Shown here: one piece after another, positions 26,206-34,334 of the stretch
How the letters are laid out: the number at the start of each line of letters is the position of its first letter
How positions within the stretch are numbered: the stretch's first letter is position 1
NCBI RefSeq assembly: GCF_003344535.1
Contig: NZ_QPKS01000004.1
Location: 124,001-188,000, forward strand
DNA length: 64,000 nucleotides
Origin: Exiguobacterium flavidum
GTDB taxonomy: Bacteria; Bacillota; Bacilli; Exiguobacteriales; Exiguobacteriaceae
Reading direction: 5' to 3'
Translations under genes and position numbers: made by a program
Notes under the pieces: model-generated
Seen by the model: the letters and a program-made list of their open reading frames with translations, nothing else
What the model was told of the DNA's origin: nothing
The model's database searches: none

Positions 26206-27096
26206 ATGGCAACTAGTAAAAGCAGAAAATTGAGAAGGGGATTCGAGTTCTGGTCATTCGTCGGACCTGTTTTCCTCGTATTCGCAGTCATCGTCCTCGT
26301 CCCGTTTTTCAATGGGGTCATGTATTCATTCACCGACTGGAACGGCGTGACGGGGGAGCTCAACTGGATTGGTGTCGACAACTATGTCCGGCTGTTCACG
26401 ACGGATGAACAGTTTCAGCAATCGTTCTGGCTGACGACGAAATATACGGTCGTCGCTGTCCTCCTGACGAACATCGTCGGGTTCCTGCTCGCCTTTTTAT
26501 TGACACAGAATATCCGGACACGGAACTTTCTCCGGACGATCTTCTTCATGCCGAACCTGATTGGCGGTCTCATCCTCGGTTTCATCTGGCAATTCATCTA
26601 CGTGAAGGGGTTCGCGTCGATCGGTGAACTTACCGGCTGGAGTTTGTTCGAACTGCCTTGGCTAGGAGACGCGCAGACGGCTTTCTGGGGAATCGTCATC
26701 GTATCGATCTGGCAAGGTGGAGGCTACATCATGGTCATCTACATCGCGGCACTCCAAAATGTTCCGCAGGAGCTGATCGAAGCAGCAAAGATTGATGGAG
26801 CGAACCGTCTTTCAGTACTGAAGAACATCACGCTTCCGTTGATCATGCCTTCTATCACGATCTGTCTCTTCCTGACGATCTCATGGTCTTTCAAACTGTT
26901 CGACACGAACTTGTCGTTGACGAACGGCGGACCATTCAAGTCGACAGAGATGCTTGCTCTCAACATCTATAAGGAATCCTTTACGAATAACAATCTGGGT
27001 CTCGGTTCGGCGAAGGCGGTCATCTTCTTCGTCATCGTCGCGGCCATCACGGTCACCCAAGTGTACTTGACGAAAAAGCGGGAGGTGGAAGCATGA
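26206..27096 (+). CDS. ABC sugar transporter permease, MalF type
   Basis: A 296-residue inner-membrane protein with about six helices. The cytoplasmic EAA loop reads ELIEAAKIDGANRLSVLKNITLPLIMPSI (E, A, G and P conserved), the contact site for the ATPase. It fits the carbohydrate uptake CUT1 family. The second ATG (26206) is chosen because AAGGAGG sits seven bases before it; the first (26200) is too close. No ATPase gene is nearby, so a shared MsmK/MsmX-type ATPase is expected elsewhere. Confidence 0.9.
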   Translation: MATSKSRKLRRGFEFWSFVGPVFLVFAVIVLVPFFNGVMYSFTDWNGVTGELNWIGVDNYVRLFTTDEQFQQSFWLTTKYTVVAVLLTNIVGFLLAFLLTQNIRTRNFLRTIFFMPNLIGGLILGFIWQFIYVKGFASIGELTGWSLFELPWLGDAQTAFWGIVIVSIWQGGGYIMVIYIAALQNVPQELIEAAKIDGANRLSVLKNITLPLIMPSITICLFLTISWSFKLFDTNLSLTNGGPFKSTEMLALNIYKESFTNNNLGLGSAKAVIFFVIVAAITVTQVYLTKKREVEA

Positions 27097-27980
27097 GTAC
27101 GGCTCAGCCATTACCGACGCCAGAAGTCGAAAAACCGAAGAAGCAACGACGTCCGCGCGGCAAATATTCATTCCGGCTCGGAACCGTTGAACTCGCGGCC
27201 CTCCTGATCGGGATACTCTATATGATTCCGTTCTATTATGTGCTGTCGAATTCGTTCAAGACGCGGGGGGACATCTTTACGAATACGTCCGGTCTGCCTA
27301 AGGAGTGGATCACGACCAACTATACGGAAGCGTGGGAGGCGATGAATTTTGGACGCGTCTTCCTGAACTCGGTCATCATCACGATCGGGGCGAATGCGAT
27401 CATCGTCATCTTCTGTTCGATGGCAGCCTGGAAGCTCGTCCGGACGAAGACGAAGCTGTCTACGATCATCTTCTTCCTGTTCGTCGCGGCGATGATCATT
27501 CCGTTTCAGTCGATCATGATTCCGCTGTCGAAACTTTCAGGTCAGCTCGGCCTGCAGAACAGCTACTGGGGATTGATCCTGATGTATCTCGGATTCGGTT
27601 CAGGTCTGTCGATCTTCCTGTACCACGGGTTCATGAAGGCGATTCCTGAGGAAATCGAGGAGGCGGCAATCATCGACGGCTGCTCGACTTGGGGTGTATT
27701 CTGGCGAATCGTCTTCCCGCTGTTGAAGCCGATCACGGTGACGATCGTCATCCTGAACACGCTCTGGATCTGGAACGACTTCTTGTTACCATCGCTCATG
27801 CTAAGGGATATCGATCTTCGGACGATTCCGCTCGCTACGTTCTATTTCTTCGGACAGTACACGAAGCAATGGGATCTCGCGCTCGCCGGTCTCGTACTCG
27901 GCATCGTCCCGCTTCTCCTGTTCTTCTTCGCGATGCAGAAGCAGATCATCCAAGGAATCACGAGCGGATCGATCAAGTAA
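27093..27980 (+). CDS. ABC sugar transporter permease, MalG type
   Basis: A 295-residue CUT1 permease with a basic cytoplasmic N-terminus (about 30 residues with KPKKQRRPRGK) and about six helices. The EAA loop reads EIEEAAIIDGCSTWGVFWRIVFPLLKP. It overlaps the MalF-type gene by four bases, so the two subunits are coupled and form the heterodimeric channel. The substrate is not given by the sequence. Confidence 0.9.
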   Translation: MSTAQPLPTPEVEKPKKQRRPRGKYSFRLGTVELAALLIGILYMIPFYYVLSNSFKTRGDIFTNTSGLPKEWITTNYTEAWEAMNFGRVFLNSVIITIGANAIIVIFCSMAAWKLVRTKTKLSTIIFFLFVAAMIIPFQSIMIPLSKLSGQLGLQNSYWGLILMYLGFGSGLSIFLYHGFMKAIPEEIEEAAIIDGCSTWGVFWRIVFPLLKPITVTIVILNTLWIWNDFLLPSLMLRDIDLRTIPLATFYFFGQYTKQWDLALAGLVLGIVPLLLFFFAMQKQIIQGITSGSIK

Positions 27981-28050
27981 GTCTTGCTCAAGAAAACAAG
28001 GGGTCTCGTGTCTGCTCTCGATTCTTCGATTTCGGTGTACGAACATAACG

Positions 28051-28079
28051 AAGCAGTCCGTCGTGGGCTGCTTTTTTCT
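28051..28079 (+). terminator. Terminator after the permease pair
   Basis: AAGCAG-TCC and GGG-CTGCTT form a stem with a GTCGT loop and T6. Confidence 0.8.
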
Positions 28080-28249
28080 CTTCCGACGGCACGATATACG
28101 TGAATCAGCGTCCTTCATGGAAGCAAAAGGACCTTCTCTAGCGCGAACGAAGGAGGAGGCGGCTCAATCGAATATTCCGTAAACGTGAGGATAGATAGTC
28201 AGTTTGACAATAAAATTCTTGTTCAGAATGGGAAGGTATCGGTGTCGAA
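28080..28249. other. Gene-less gap before the acetyltransferase
   Basis: 170 bases with no ORF supported by a ribosome site. A TTGACA lies at 28204-28209, without a convincing -10 partner at the right distance. The nearest Shine-Dalgarno-like GGAAGG is 14 bases before the next start. Confidence 0.3.
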
Positions 28250-28795
28250 ATGAATATTGCAGACGAGGTCATAATTTCTCCATTACAGGAGGAAATGATA
28301 GCGGACATCCATGAAACAAACGATTCTTTTAAAGTGTTCGGAAAGGTCGTACCCCGTTTGGAATCAGGGAAATGGTCGTTTGAAGAGGAGCTATTTGGTG
28401 AAACGGAAGAAATTCGTTTCCCGGCTGATCAGCTTGATTGGAGCCTCTACATAGACCGCGAAGATAAAGCCCTATTTTTAGCGTATAAGAATAGTGATTG
28501 CATCGGTCAGATTAGGATCATCAAGGACTCGAATCGCTTCTGTTATATCGAAAATATCGCTGTGAAGAAAGAGTTCAGAGGACGCGGAATCGGGAAGTTG
28601 CTCTTGATGAAAGCGGAAGAATGGGCGAAACAAAGAAACCTGATCGGGATGTCTCTGGAGGCTCAGGATGATAATCTTTTGGCGTGCAGGTTTTACGTGA
28701 AGCAACGATTCGTCCTCGGTGGAGTCGACACGATGAAGCAGTCATATAATCCAAACATCGAGGCGACTTTGTATTGGTACAAGTTGTTCGATTGA
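28250..28795 (+). CDS. Streptothricin N-acetyltransferase homologue (Sat/SatA type)
   Basis: A 181-residue GNAT enzyme. It aligns along its length with the streptothricin acetyltransferases Sat4 and SatA: FKVFGKVVPRLESGKW near the start, YIENIAVKKEFRGRGIGKLLL (acetyl-CoA loop RGRGIG), then EAQDDNLLACRFYVKQRFVLGGVDTM and a terminal ATLYWYKLF. Such enzymes acetylate the beta-lysine of streptothricin. Identity judged by eye, so another amine substrate is possible. ATG with a distant GGAAGG. No mobile element is adjacent. Confidence 0.82.
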   Translation: MNIADEVIISPLQEEMIADIHETNDSFKVFGKVVPRLESGKWSFEEELFGETEEIRFPADQLDWSLYIDREDKALFLAYKNSDCIGQIRIIKDSNRFCYIENIAVKKEFRGRGIGKLLLMKAEEWAKQRNLIGMSLEAQDDNLLACRFYVKQRFVLGGVDTMKQSYNPNIEATLYWYKLFD

Positions 28796-29002
28796 AAGAT
28801 GCCAGGCATCGGCAAGAGCACGTCCTTTGCGAAACTGTCTCTTAACATAGTTTTTTTCAGTTTTAGTGTTTCAAAACGAAACGCCGTTTTTCGAGGAGAG
28901 GCCTGGGAGTTGAGAGCGTCCGCAAATGAATTGTCAGAAAAATTTTCATTGATTTTCAAAAAAGGGTTTCTTTTTCCGGATGTTTCGTTGTAAGATGAGT
29001 TC

Positions 29003-29297
29003 AATTCAATTGTAAAAACGACGTTGAAGGGAAGAGTAGCATCTCGATATGGAAGCAAAGCGAGCTGGGGACGGTGTGAGCCCAGTCTGACATGAGTTGT
29101 GAAGAACCTCCCGGAGTTGCTGCCCGAACGCAATTTGCCAGTAGACGCAGCCGGAGTTCTGCCCGTTATCCGCAGGTCGAAGATGAAAGGGAAATCCCTT
29201 GAGTCTTTTGAGTGAGCAGCATGCTGCTAACATGGGTGGTACCGCGGAACCGAGTCTTTCGCCCCATATTTGGGGGAGAAGGGCTCTTTTTTATGGC
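29003..29297 (+). promoter_or_regulatory. T-box leader for asparagine (specifier AAC)
   Basis: The leader has a Stem I with AGAGTAGC and GGTGTGAGCCCAG, a specifier loop reading GAAGAACCTCC (AAC at 29105-29107, Asn), the antiterminator TGGGTGGTACCGCGG (29233-29247) and a terminator stem at 29251-29292 followed by T6. Uncharged tRNA-Asn would stabilise read-through into asnA. A -10-like TAAGAT at 28991 gives the probable start. Confidence 0.92.
29251..29292 (+). terminator. T-box regulated terminator
   Basis: GAGTCTTTCGCCCC and GGGGGAGAAGGGCTC arms, then TTTTTT. This is the alternative fold to the T-box antiterminator. Confidence 0.85.
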
Positions 29298-29331
29298 TTC
29301 TTCCTCGAACACAATTGAGGAGGAAGAAAAA

Positions 29332-30306
29332 ATGACAACACTCGTATCAATGAAAGACAAACAGCAGGCAATCACGGAAGTTAAGGTTCGTTTTGAAGAG
29401 ATTTTCGCAGAGAAGCTCGACCTGACACGTGTCCAGGCACCGCTATTCGTCGAGAGCACACTCGGCGTCAACGATCACTTGAACGGGACGGAACGAGTCA
29501 TCCGCTTCGATGCACTCGACCACGGCACCGAACTCGAAATCGTCCAGTCGCTCGCGAAGTGGAAACGTCAGGCGCTCGGCACGTACGGTTTCCGTAAAGG
29601 TGAAGGACTCTATACGCTCATGCATGCCATTCGCCGTGACGAAGTGCTCGACGCGACGCACTCGATCCATGTCGACCAATGGGATTGGGAACGCGTCATC
29701 GAGGCGGACGATCGGACGTTATCGCATCTGCAGGAAACGGTCCGCAGCATCTATGAGGCCATTCGCCAAGTAGAGCTCGAGACGGAACTTCGCTTCGGTG
29801 TCGAGGCGATCCTCCCGAAAGAAATCCGTTTCATGACGACGCAGGAGCTCGAAGATCTCTATCCGGACCTTTCACCGAAGGAACGGGAGTCGAAAGCGAC
29901 AGCCGAACACGGCGCTGTCTTCCTGATGCAAATCGGGGACAAGCTCGCTTCCGGTGAAAAACATGACGGACGTGCGGCAGACTACGACGATTGGTCGCTC
30001 AACGGAGATATCCTCGTCCATCATCCTCACCTTGGTGCGTTCGAGCTTTCTTCGATGGGCATCAGGGTCGACCGTGAAGCGATGCTCGCGCAAATCGAAA
30101 AGACCGGAGAACACGACAAGCTTGCGTTCCCGTTCCACCAAGGGGTGCTGAACGAGACGCTGCCATTGTCGATCGGCGGAGGAATCGGTCAATCTCGTAT
30201 GGCGATGTTCTTGCTCAAGAAGCATCACATCGGTGAAGTGCAAGCTTCCGTCTGGCCGGAAGAAATGCGCACAGCCTGCGCCCGTGAAGGGATTCATCTG
30301 CTTTGA
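29332..30306 (+). CDS. asnA: Aspartate-ammonia ligase
   Basis: Makes asparagine from aspartate and ammonia with ATP, through an AMP intermediate. The 324-residue protein resembles a class II tRNA-synthetase core. The N-terminal VKVRFEEIFAEKLDLTRVQAPLFV, FRKGEGLYTLMHAIRRDE and the terminal GGGIGQSRMAMFLLKK are the family motifs. Length is close to E. coli AsnA (330). The start follows GAGGAGGAAGAAAAA; a track of earlier in-frame codons runs through the T-box. Controlled by the leader above. Confidence 0.95.
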   Translation: MTTLVSMKDKQQAITEVKVRFEEIFAEKLDLTRVQAPLFVESTLGVNDHLNGTERVIRFDALDHGTELEIVQSLAKWKRQALGTYGFRKGEGLYTLMHAIRRDEVLDATHSIHVDQWDWERVIEADDRTLSHLQETVRSIYEAIRQVELETELRFGVEAILPKEIRFMTTQELEDLYPDLSPKERESKATAEHGAVFLMQIGDKLASGEKHDGRAADYDDWSLNGDILVHHPHLGAFELSSMGIRVDREAMLAQIEKTGEHDKLAFPFHQGVLNETLPLSIGGGIGQSRMAMFLLKKHHIGEVQASVWPEEMRTACAREGIHLL

Positions 30307-30330
30307 TACGATGAAAAATATGGGATGAAG

Positions 30331-30358
30331 AAAGCGGCGGTCAAACCGTCGCTTTTTT
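30331..30358 (+). terminator. Terminator of asnA
   Basis: AAAGCGGCGGT and ACCGTCGCTTT form a stem with one mismatch and a TTTTTT tail. Confidence 0.85.
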
Positions 30359-30442
30359 GCGTTCATAAGACCTCAGACTGATGTTATTCGGTTTAGTTCA
30401 GCATAAAATGAGGGTATCAACACAAAAGAAAGGGTGAAGAAA

Positions 30443-30664
30443 ATGGCTACAGGACTTTTGATATTGCTTGCGCTTTTCATCGTCTTCCTCTGGTTCAACA
30501 TCAAAGGTCTACGATTGATGTGGCGCGATTACCGTCAGACCGGTTCGATCGTCGCATTAGGGTTCTTCATCGTCGGCGTGATCGGGATTTTCACAGGCGT
30601 GTTCACGACACTCGTCGTCATCGTATACTATTTCGTCAGACCGGGGCTTGTAAACCAAAGATAG
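30443..30664 (+). CDS. Small two-span membrane protein
   Basis: A 73-residue protein with two hydrophobic helices (about 3-20 and 36-63) joined by KGLRLMWRDYRQTG. The ATG at 30443 has AAAGGGTG seven bases upstream; a GTG three codons earlier overlaps that site. No family is recognised. Ten bases separate it from the DedA gene, so they are likely co-transcribed. Confidence 0.7.
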   Translation: MATGLLILLALFIVFLWFNIKGLRLMWRDYRQTGSIVALGFFIVGVIGIFTGVFTTLVVIVYYFVRPGLVNQR

Positions 30665-30674
30665 AGGTGACAGG

Positions 30675-31265
30675 ATGTTAGAATGGTTATTTGCGGCCGG
30701 AGAGTCGAATCTCTGGCTTTTTTTAGGTATCGTCTTACTTGGTCTTGGCACCGAAATCATACCGGCTGAGGTCGCGCTTCCGCTGCTTGGTCTCTACGTA
30801 TCGAACGGCACGTTGAACTGGGGTGTCGCCTTATTGATCGGCTTTGCCGGAAGTCTGCTTGGTGCGACCGTCTTCTACTTACTGGGACGCTATGCCGGAC
30901 GTCCGTTGCTCGTCAAATATGGAAGGTGGCTCCTCATAAAGGAGCGTGAGATCGATCAGGGAGAACGCATCGTCGGAAAGTACGGCACGTGGTCAGCGCT
31001 GTTCGGGCGATTCCTTCCTGTCATCCGGACGGTCGTCTCCGTCCCTTGCGGCCTGTTCGAACTGTCGTTCAAGCGGTATATACTCGCGTCTGGTGCGGGC
31101 CTGCTTCCCGTATCCTTCTTCTATATCTGGCTCGGGGAACGCTTCGGCGTCGAGCGGGCTGAGGGCATGCTGAAGGCGCTTGAACAGGAGATGTGGTGGA
31201 TTCTCATCATCCTGGTCGGTGGGGCGGCGGCATGGATATATTACCGGCGTCACAGCCGCAAATGA
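30675..31265 (+). CDS. DedA family membrane protein
   Basis: A 196-residue polytopic protein of the DedA/SNARE-associated group, implicated in undecaprenyl-phosphate or phosphatidylglycerol movement across the membrane. Signs: EIIPAEVALPLLGL near the start, GSLLGATVFYLLGRYAGRP, and the conserved FGRFLPVIRTVVSVPCGL with its arginine pair. GAGGTGACAGG precedes the ATG. A strong terminator follows. Confidence 0.88.
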   Translation: MLEWLFAAGESNLWLFLGIVLLGLGTEIIPAEVALPLLGLYVSNGTLNWGVALLIGFAGSLLGATVFYLLGRYAGRPLLVKYGRWLLIKEREIDQGERIVGKYGTWSALFGRFLPVIRTVVSVPCGLFELSFKRYILASGAGLLPVSFFYIWLGERFGVERAEGMLKALEQEMWWILIILVGGAAAWIYYRRHSRK

Positions 31266-31278
31266 GTCGCATCACGGC

Positions 31279-31326
31279 GAAGAGCCTGCTTCTTTGGGAT
31301 TTCCAAGGAAGCAGGCTCTTCGTTTT
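31279..31326. terminator. Bidirectional terminator between convergent genes
   Basis: GAAGAGCCTGCTTC and GAAGCAGGCTCTTC form a perfect 14-bp stem between the DedA and antiporter genes. Confidence 0.85.
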
Positions 31327-32794
31327 ACGTTGAGGCTCCGGACTTCGTCAAAAACTGTTTCAACTTCTTCACGCAATGTTTCGGAGTCAAAAGGAGCAGC
31401 TGGTCGTTTTCGGCAAACACCGTATCGCCGCGCGGTGTCACGATTTTTTCATTGCGAATGATTGCGGTCACGAGAAACTCATCCGGAAGCGAGACGTCGG
31501 CAATCGTCTTACCGATGAACGGGTGATGGGCAGGCAACTTCACCTCGATGATTTCTGCGTTCGGCTTACCGATCGACATGAACTCGATCACCGTGTTGAA
31601 GACGGACGTCTTCTTCTCGTTCAAGTCGAGTCGCTCGGCGACCCAGGTCAAAGCGGAACCTTGAATCAAGGTCGACAGCAGGACGGTGAAGAAGACGATA
31701 TTGAAGATCGTATTCGCATTCTCGATGTCTGCCACGAGCGGATAGGTGGCGAGAATGATCGGGACTGCCCCCTTCAAACCGGCAATCGAGATGAAGGTCT
31801 TCTCCCTCCAGTCATAATCGAACGGCAGTAAGCTCAGCCAGACGGATACAGGCCTTGCGACGAAGATCAGGATGAGCGCAAGCGCGATCGACGGAAGGAT
31901 GACATCCGGCGAGATCAGCTGCTGCGGAAAGACGAGGAGCCCGAGGACGATGAACATTCCGATTTGCGCCAGATGCGCCATGCTCAGTGTGAAGCGGATG
32001 AGCGTCTGACGGTAGATGAGCTCGTGGTTACTGATATAGATTGCCGTGACATAGACGGCAAGGAATCCGCTTGCATGAATCGTATCGGCCAACCCGAATG
32101 AAAGGAAGGCGAACGACATGAGGAAGATCGGATAGAAGCTGGACGATCCAAGGTTGATCCGATTGATGAGTGTAGAAGCGACCCATCCGATCGAAAGTCC
32201 AATCACGAGACCGATCGCCATCTCCCAGACAAGTGATAAGACACCGCTCCAAAGAGAGGTGTGTTCCGGGTCTGTTATGAGCGAGAGGCAGAAGACGGTC
32301 AGGAAAACAGCCATCGGATCGTTCGTCCCTGATTCGAGCTCAAGCGTCGAACCGATCTTCCTTCTGACCGATTGGCCGCTCAGGACGGAGAAAATCGCAG
32401 CGGCATCGGTCGATCCGACGATCGCCCCTAGCAAGAAGGAGTTCGCCCAGTTGAAACCGAGGATATAGTGAGAAGCGACAGCGACAATGCCTGTCGCGAC
32501 GAACACACCGAACGTAGCAAGCGACAAAGAGGGGGACAATTCCTTGCGGACGTCTTTCCAATCGGTCTGGAGCCCGCCTTCGAACAAGATGATGATCAGG
32601 GCGATCGTCCCGAGGAGTTGGGCGAGTTCCGCGTCATCGAAATTAACGAATCCTGTGACGTCACTGCCGGCAAGCATGCCGAGTGAAATGAAGATCAGCA
32701 AAGCAGGAATATTGAAGCGGTTCGAGAGACGCGTCGTCCAGACCGCCGTAAACAAAAGTCCGCCGATCAAAAGAATGGTCAATTCGAGTGGCAT
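31325..32794 (-). CDS. K+/H+ antiporter, CPA1 family with RCK_C domain
   Basis: A 489-residue protein of the CvrA/NhaP2 type. The first 400 residues carry about 12 hydrophobic helices with GLQTDWKDVRKELSPS, GSTDAAAIFSVLSG and the membrane DxND-type motif LESGTNDPMAVFL. The C-terminus (about 415-485) is a TrkA-C/RCK_C domain, with AHHPFIGKTIADVSLPDE and FAENDQLLLLTP, which senses a ligand or nucleotide. It is likely to export K+ (or Na+) for H+. GAAAGGTATGATGCT precedes the ATG. Confidence 0.88.
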   Translation of the reverse strand: MPLELTILLIGGLLFTAVWTTRLSNRFNIPALLIFISLGMLAGSDVTGFVNFDDAELAQLLGTIALIIILFEGGLQTDWKDVRKELSPSLSLATFGVFVATGIVAVASHYILGFNWANSFLLGAIVGSTDAAAIFSVLSGQSVRRKIGSTLELESGTNDPMAVFLTVFCLSLITDPEHTSLWSGVLSLVWEMAIGLVIGLSIGWVASTLINRINLGSSSFYPIFLMSFAFLSFGLADTIHASGFLAVYVTAIYISNHELIYRQTLIRFTLSMAHLAQIGMFIVLGLLVFPQQLISPDVILPSIALALILIFVARPVSVWLSLLPFDYDWREKTFISIAGLKGAVPIILATYPLVADIENANTIFNIVFFTVLLSTLIQGSALTWVAERLDLNEKKTSVFNTVIEFMSIGKPNAEIIEVKLPAHHPFIGKTIADVSLPDEFLVTAIIRNEKIVTPRGDTVFAENDQLLLLTPKHCVKKLKQFLTKSGAST

Positions 32795-32872
32795 AGCATC
32801 ATACCTTTCATGAAAAAATTCTTATTATAATAAGGATACTACAAATCCGACTATTTTCCTCGGGAAATGATT

Positions 32873-32930
32873 GTTCAATATTTTCCACCTGAAGAGTCAA
32901 CTTTCTCTCTCTTCATTGGAAGCGTTTTCA
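32873..32930 (+). promoter_or_regulatory. Shared transporter motif and cre site, binding-protein copy
   Basis: GTTCAATATTTTCCACC (32873-32889), six variable bases and GTCAA (32896-32900) match the permease promoter exactly apart from the spacer. TGGAAGCGTTTTCA (32917-32930) is a good cre, suggesting CcpA repression. Confidence 0.72.
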
Positions 32931-32982
32931 TATATTGTAAGGGTGTAGCACTCATATCACGAAAAATAAAGGAGGAATCCGA

Positions 32983-34269
32983 ATGCTTAAACGCAAATGG
33001 ACAGCACTGCTCGCGCTCGTGACGGCGTTGATGATGGTGGTACTCGCGGCATGTGGCGGCGGGACGCTGAACAGTGATGACTCGAATGATGATAATTCGT
33101 CAGGCAAGGGCAAAACGCTCAACGTCTTCCAATTCAAGGCGGAAATCGCGAAGGAAATGGAAGCGATGGCGAAGGAATATGAAAAAGAGACTGGCGTGAA
33201 GGTCGTCGTCCAAACTGTCGGTGGCGGATCGGATTATGGTGCCGCTCTTAAATCACAGTTCGCTTCAGGCAACGAGCCGGACGTTTTCAACAACGGCGGT
33301 TTTACGGAAGCGAAAACTTGGAAAGACAAGCTTGAGGATCTTTCGGGCGAGAAGTGGGTCAGCGATCTGAGCGATCTCTCGAAAGAACCGATGACGATGG
33401 ATGGAAAGCTTTACGGCATGCCGATGAACCTTGAAGGATACGGTTTCATCTACAACAAGGAACTCTTTGAGAAGGCAGGCATCACGGAAGTTCCTAAGAC
33501 ATTGACTGATTTGACGAAGACCGCTGAGAAGTTGAAGGCAGAAGGCATCACGCCATTCTCTGTCGGATATGCTGAATGGTGGATCCTCGGAATCCACCTG
33601 CTCAACATCCCGCTCGCACAGCAGGACGATCCGGAACAATTCATCGCGGATTTGAATGCTGGAAAAGCGAAGTTCGAAGATAACGAGAAATACAAAGAGT
33701 TCATGAAACTCTTCGATCTTACGATTAAGTATGGAAACAAAAATCCGTTGACGACGGACTACAACACGCAAGTGTCGCAGTTCGCTGAAGGCAAGACTGC
33801 GATCCTCCAACAGGGGAACTGGGCACAGCAGATGATCACAGACGTCAACCCTGACATCCAAATGGGCTTCATGCCGATGCCGATCAATGATGATGCTGAA
33901 AAGATGGACCGGCTTCCTGTCGGCGTCCCGAACAACTGGGTCGTCAACAAGAACTCGAAGAACAAGGAAGAAGCGAAGAAGTTCCTCGAGTGGATGGCGA
34001 CATCTGAAACAGGGAAGGACTACATGGTGAACAAGTTCAAGTTCATCCCGGCGTTCAAGTCGATCGAAGGCAAGGATCTCGGTCCGCTTGCTGACGATAT
34101 CATCAAGTACTCGAATGAAGGCAAGACGATTTCGTGGAACTGGTTCAAGTACCCGGATGGGGCGACGAACGAATTCGGTGCCATCATGCAAGCGTATGTC
34201 GGCAAGCAGAAAACTGCCGACGAAATGTTGCAGGATCTGACGAAGACATGGATGAAGATGAAGAAATAA
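32983..34269 (+). CDS. Extracellular sugar-binding lipoprotein (ABC importer)
   Basis: A 428-residue family 1 solute-binding protein. The signal peptide ends in the lipobox VLAAC (Cys24), followed by a Gly/Ser/Asp linker. The mature part has EMEAMAKEYEKETGVKV, DVFNNGGFTE and ILQQGNWAQQMI, typical of oligosaccharide binders. It almost certainly supplies the MalF/MalG-type permeases 5 kb upstream, because the two promoters share a motif. AAAGGAGGAATCCG precedes the ATG. Substrate unknown. Confidence 0.9.
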   Translation: MLKRKWTALLALVTALMMVVLAACGGGTLNSDDSNDDNSSGKGKTLNVFQFKAEIAKEMEAMAKEYEKETGVKVVVQTVGGGSDYGAALKSQFASGNEPDVFNNGGFTEAKTWKDKLEDLSGEKWVSDLSDLSKEPMTMDGKLYGMPMNLEGYGFIYNKELFEKAGITEVPKTLTDLTKTAEKLKAEGITPFSVGYAEWWILGIHLLNIPLAQQDDPEQFIADLNAGKAKFEDNEKYKEFMKLFDLTIKYGNKNPLTTDYNTQVSQFAEGKTAILQQGNWAQQMITDVNPDIQMGFMPMPINDDAEKMDRLPVGVPNNWVVNKNSKNKEEAKKFLEWMATSETGKDYMVNKFKFIPAFKSIEGKDLGPLADDIIKYSNEGKTISWNWFKYPDGATNEFGAIMQAYVGKQKTADEMLQDLTKTWMKMKK

Positions 34270-34300
34270 GAGCGAAACATACACTCTCCAAGATGAAGAA

Positions 34301-34334
34301 AAGCCAAGCGCGGTATATGCGCTTGGCTTTTTTT
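34301..34334. terminator. Terminator after the binding-protein gene
   Basis: AAGCCAAGCGC and GCGCTTGGCTT with T7. It also borders the end of the leftward purine permease. Confidence 0.9.

Noticed and set aside
28799-28993. 64-codon frame before the T-box
   Set aside because: No ribosome site, composition unlike coding DNA, and it overlaps the asnA promoter region.
33265-34284. 339-codon open frame on the minus strand
   Set aside because: Antisense to the binding-protein gene, which has a lipobox and a good start. The frame looks like a codon mirror.
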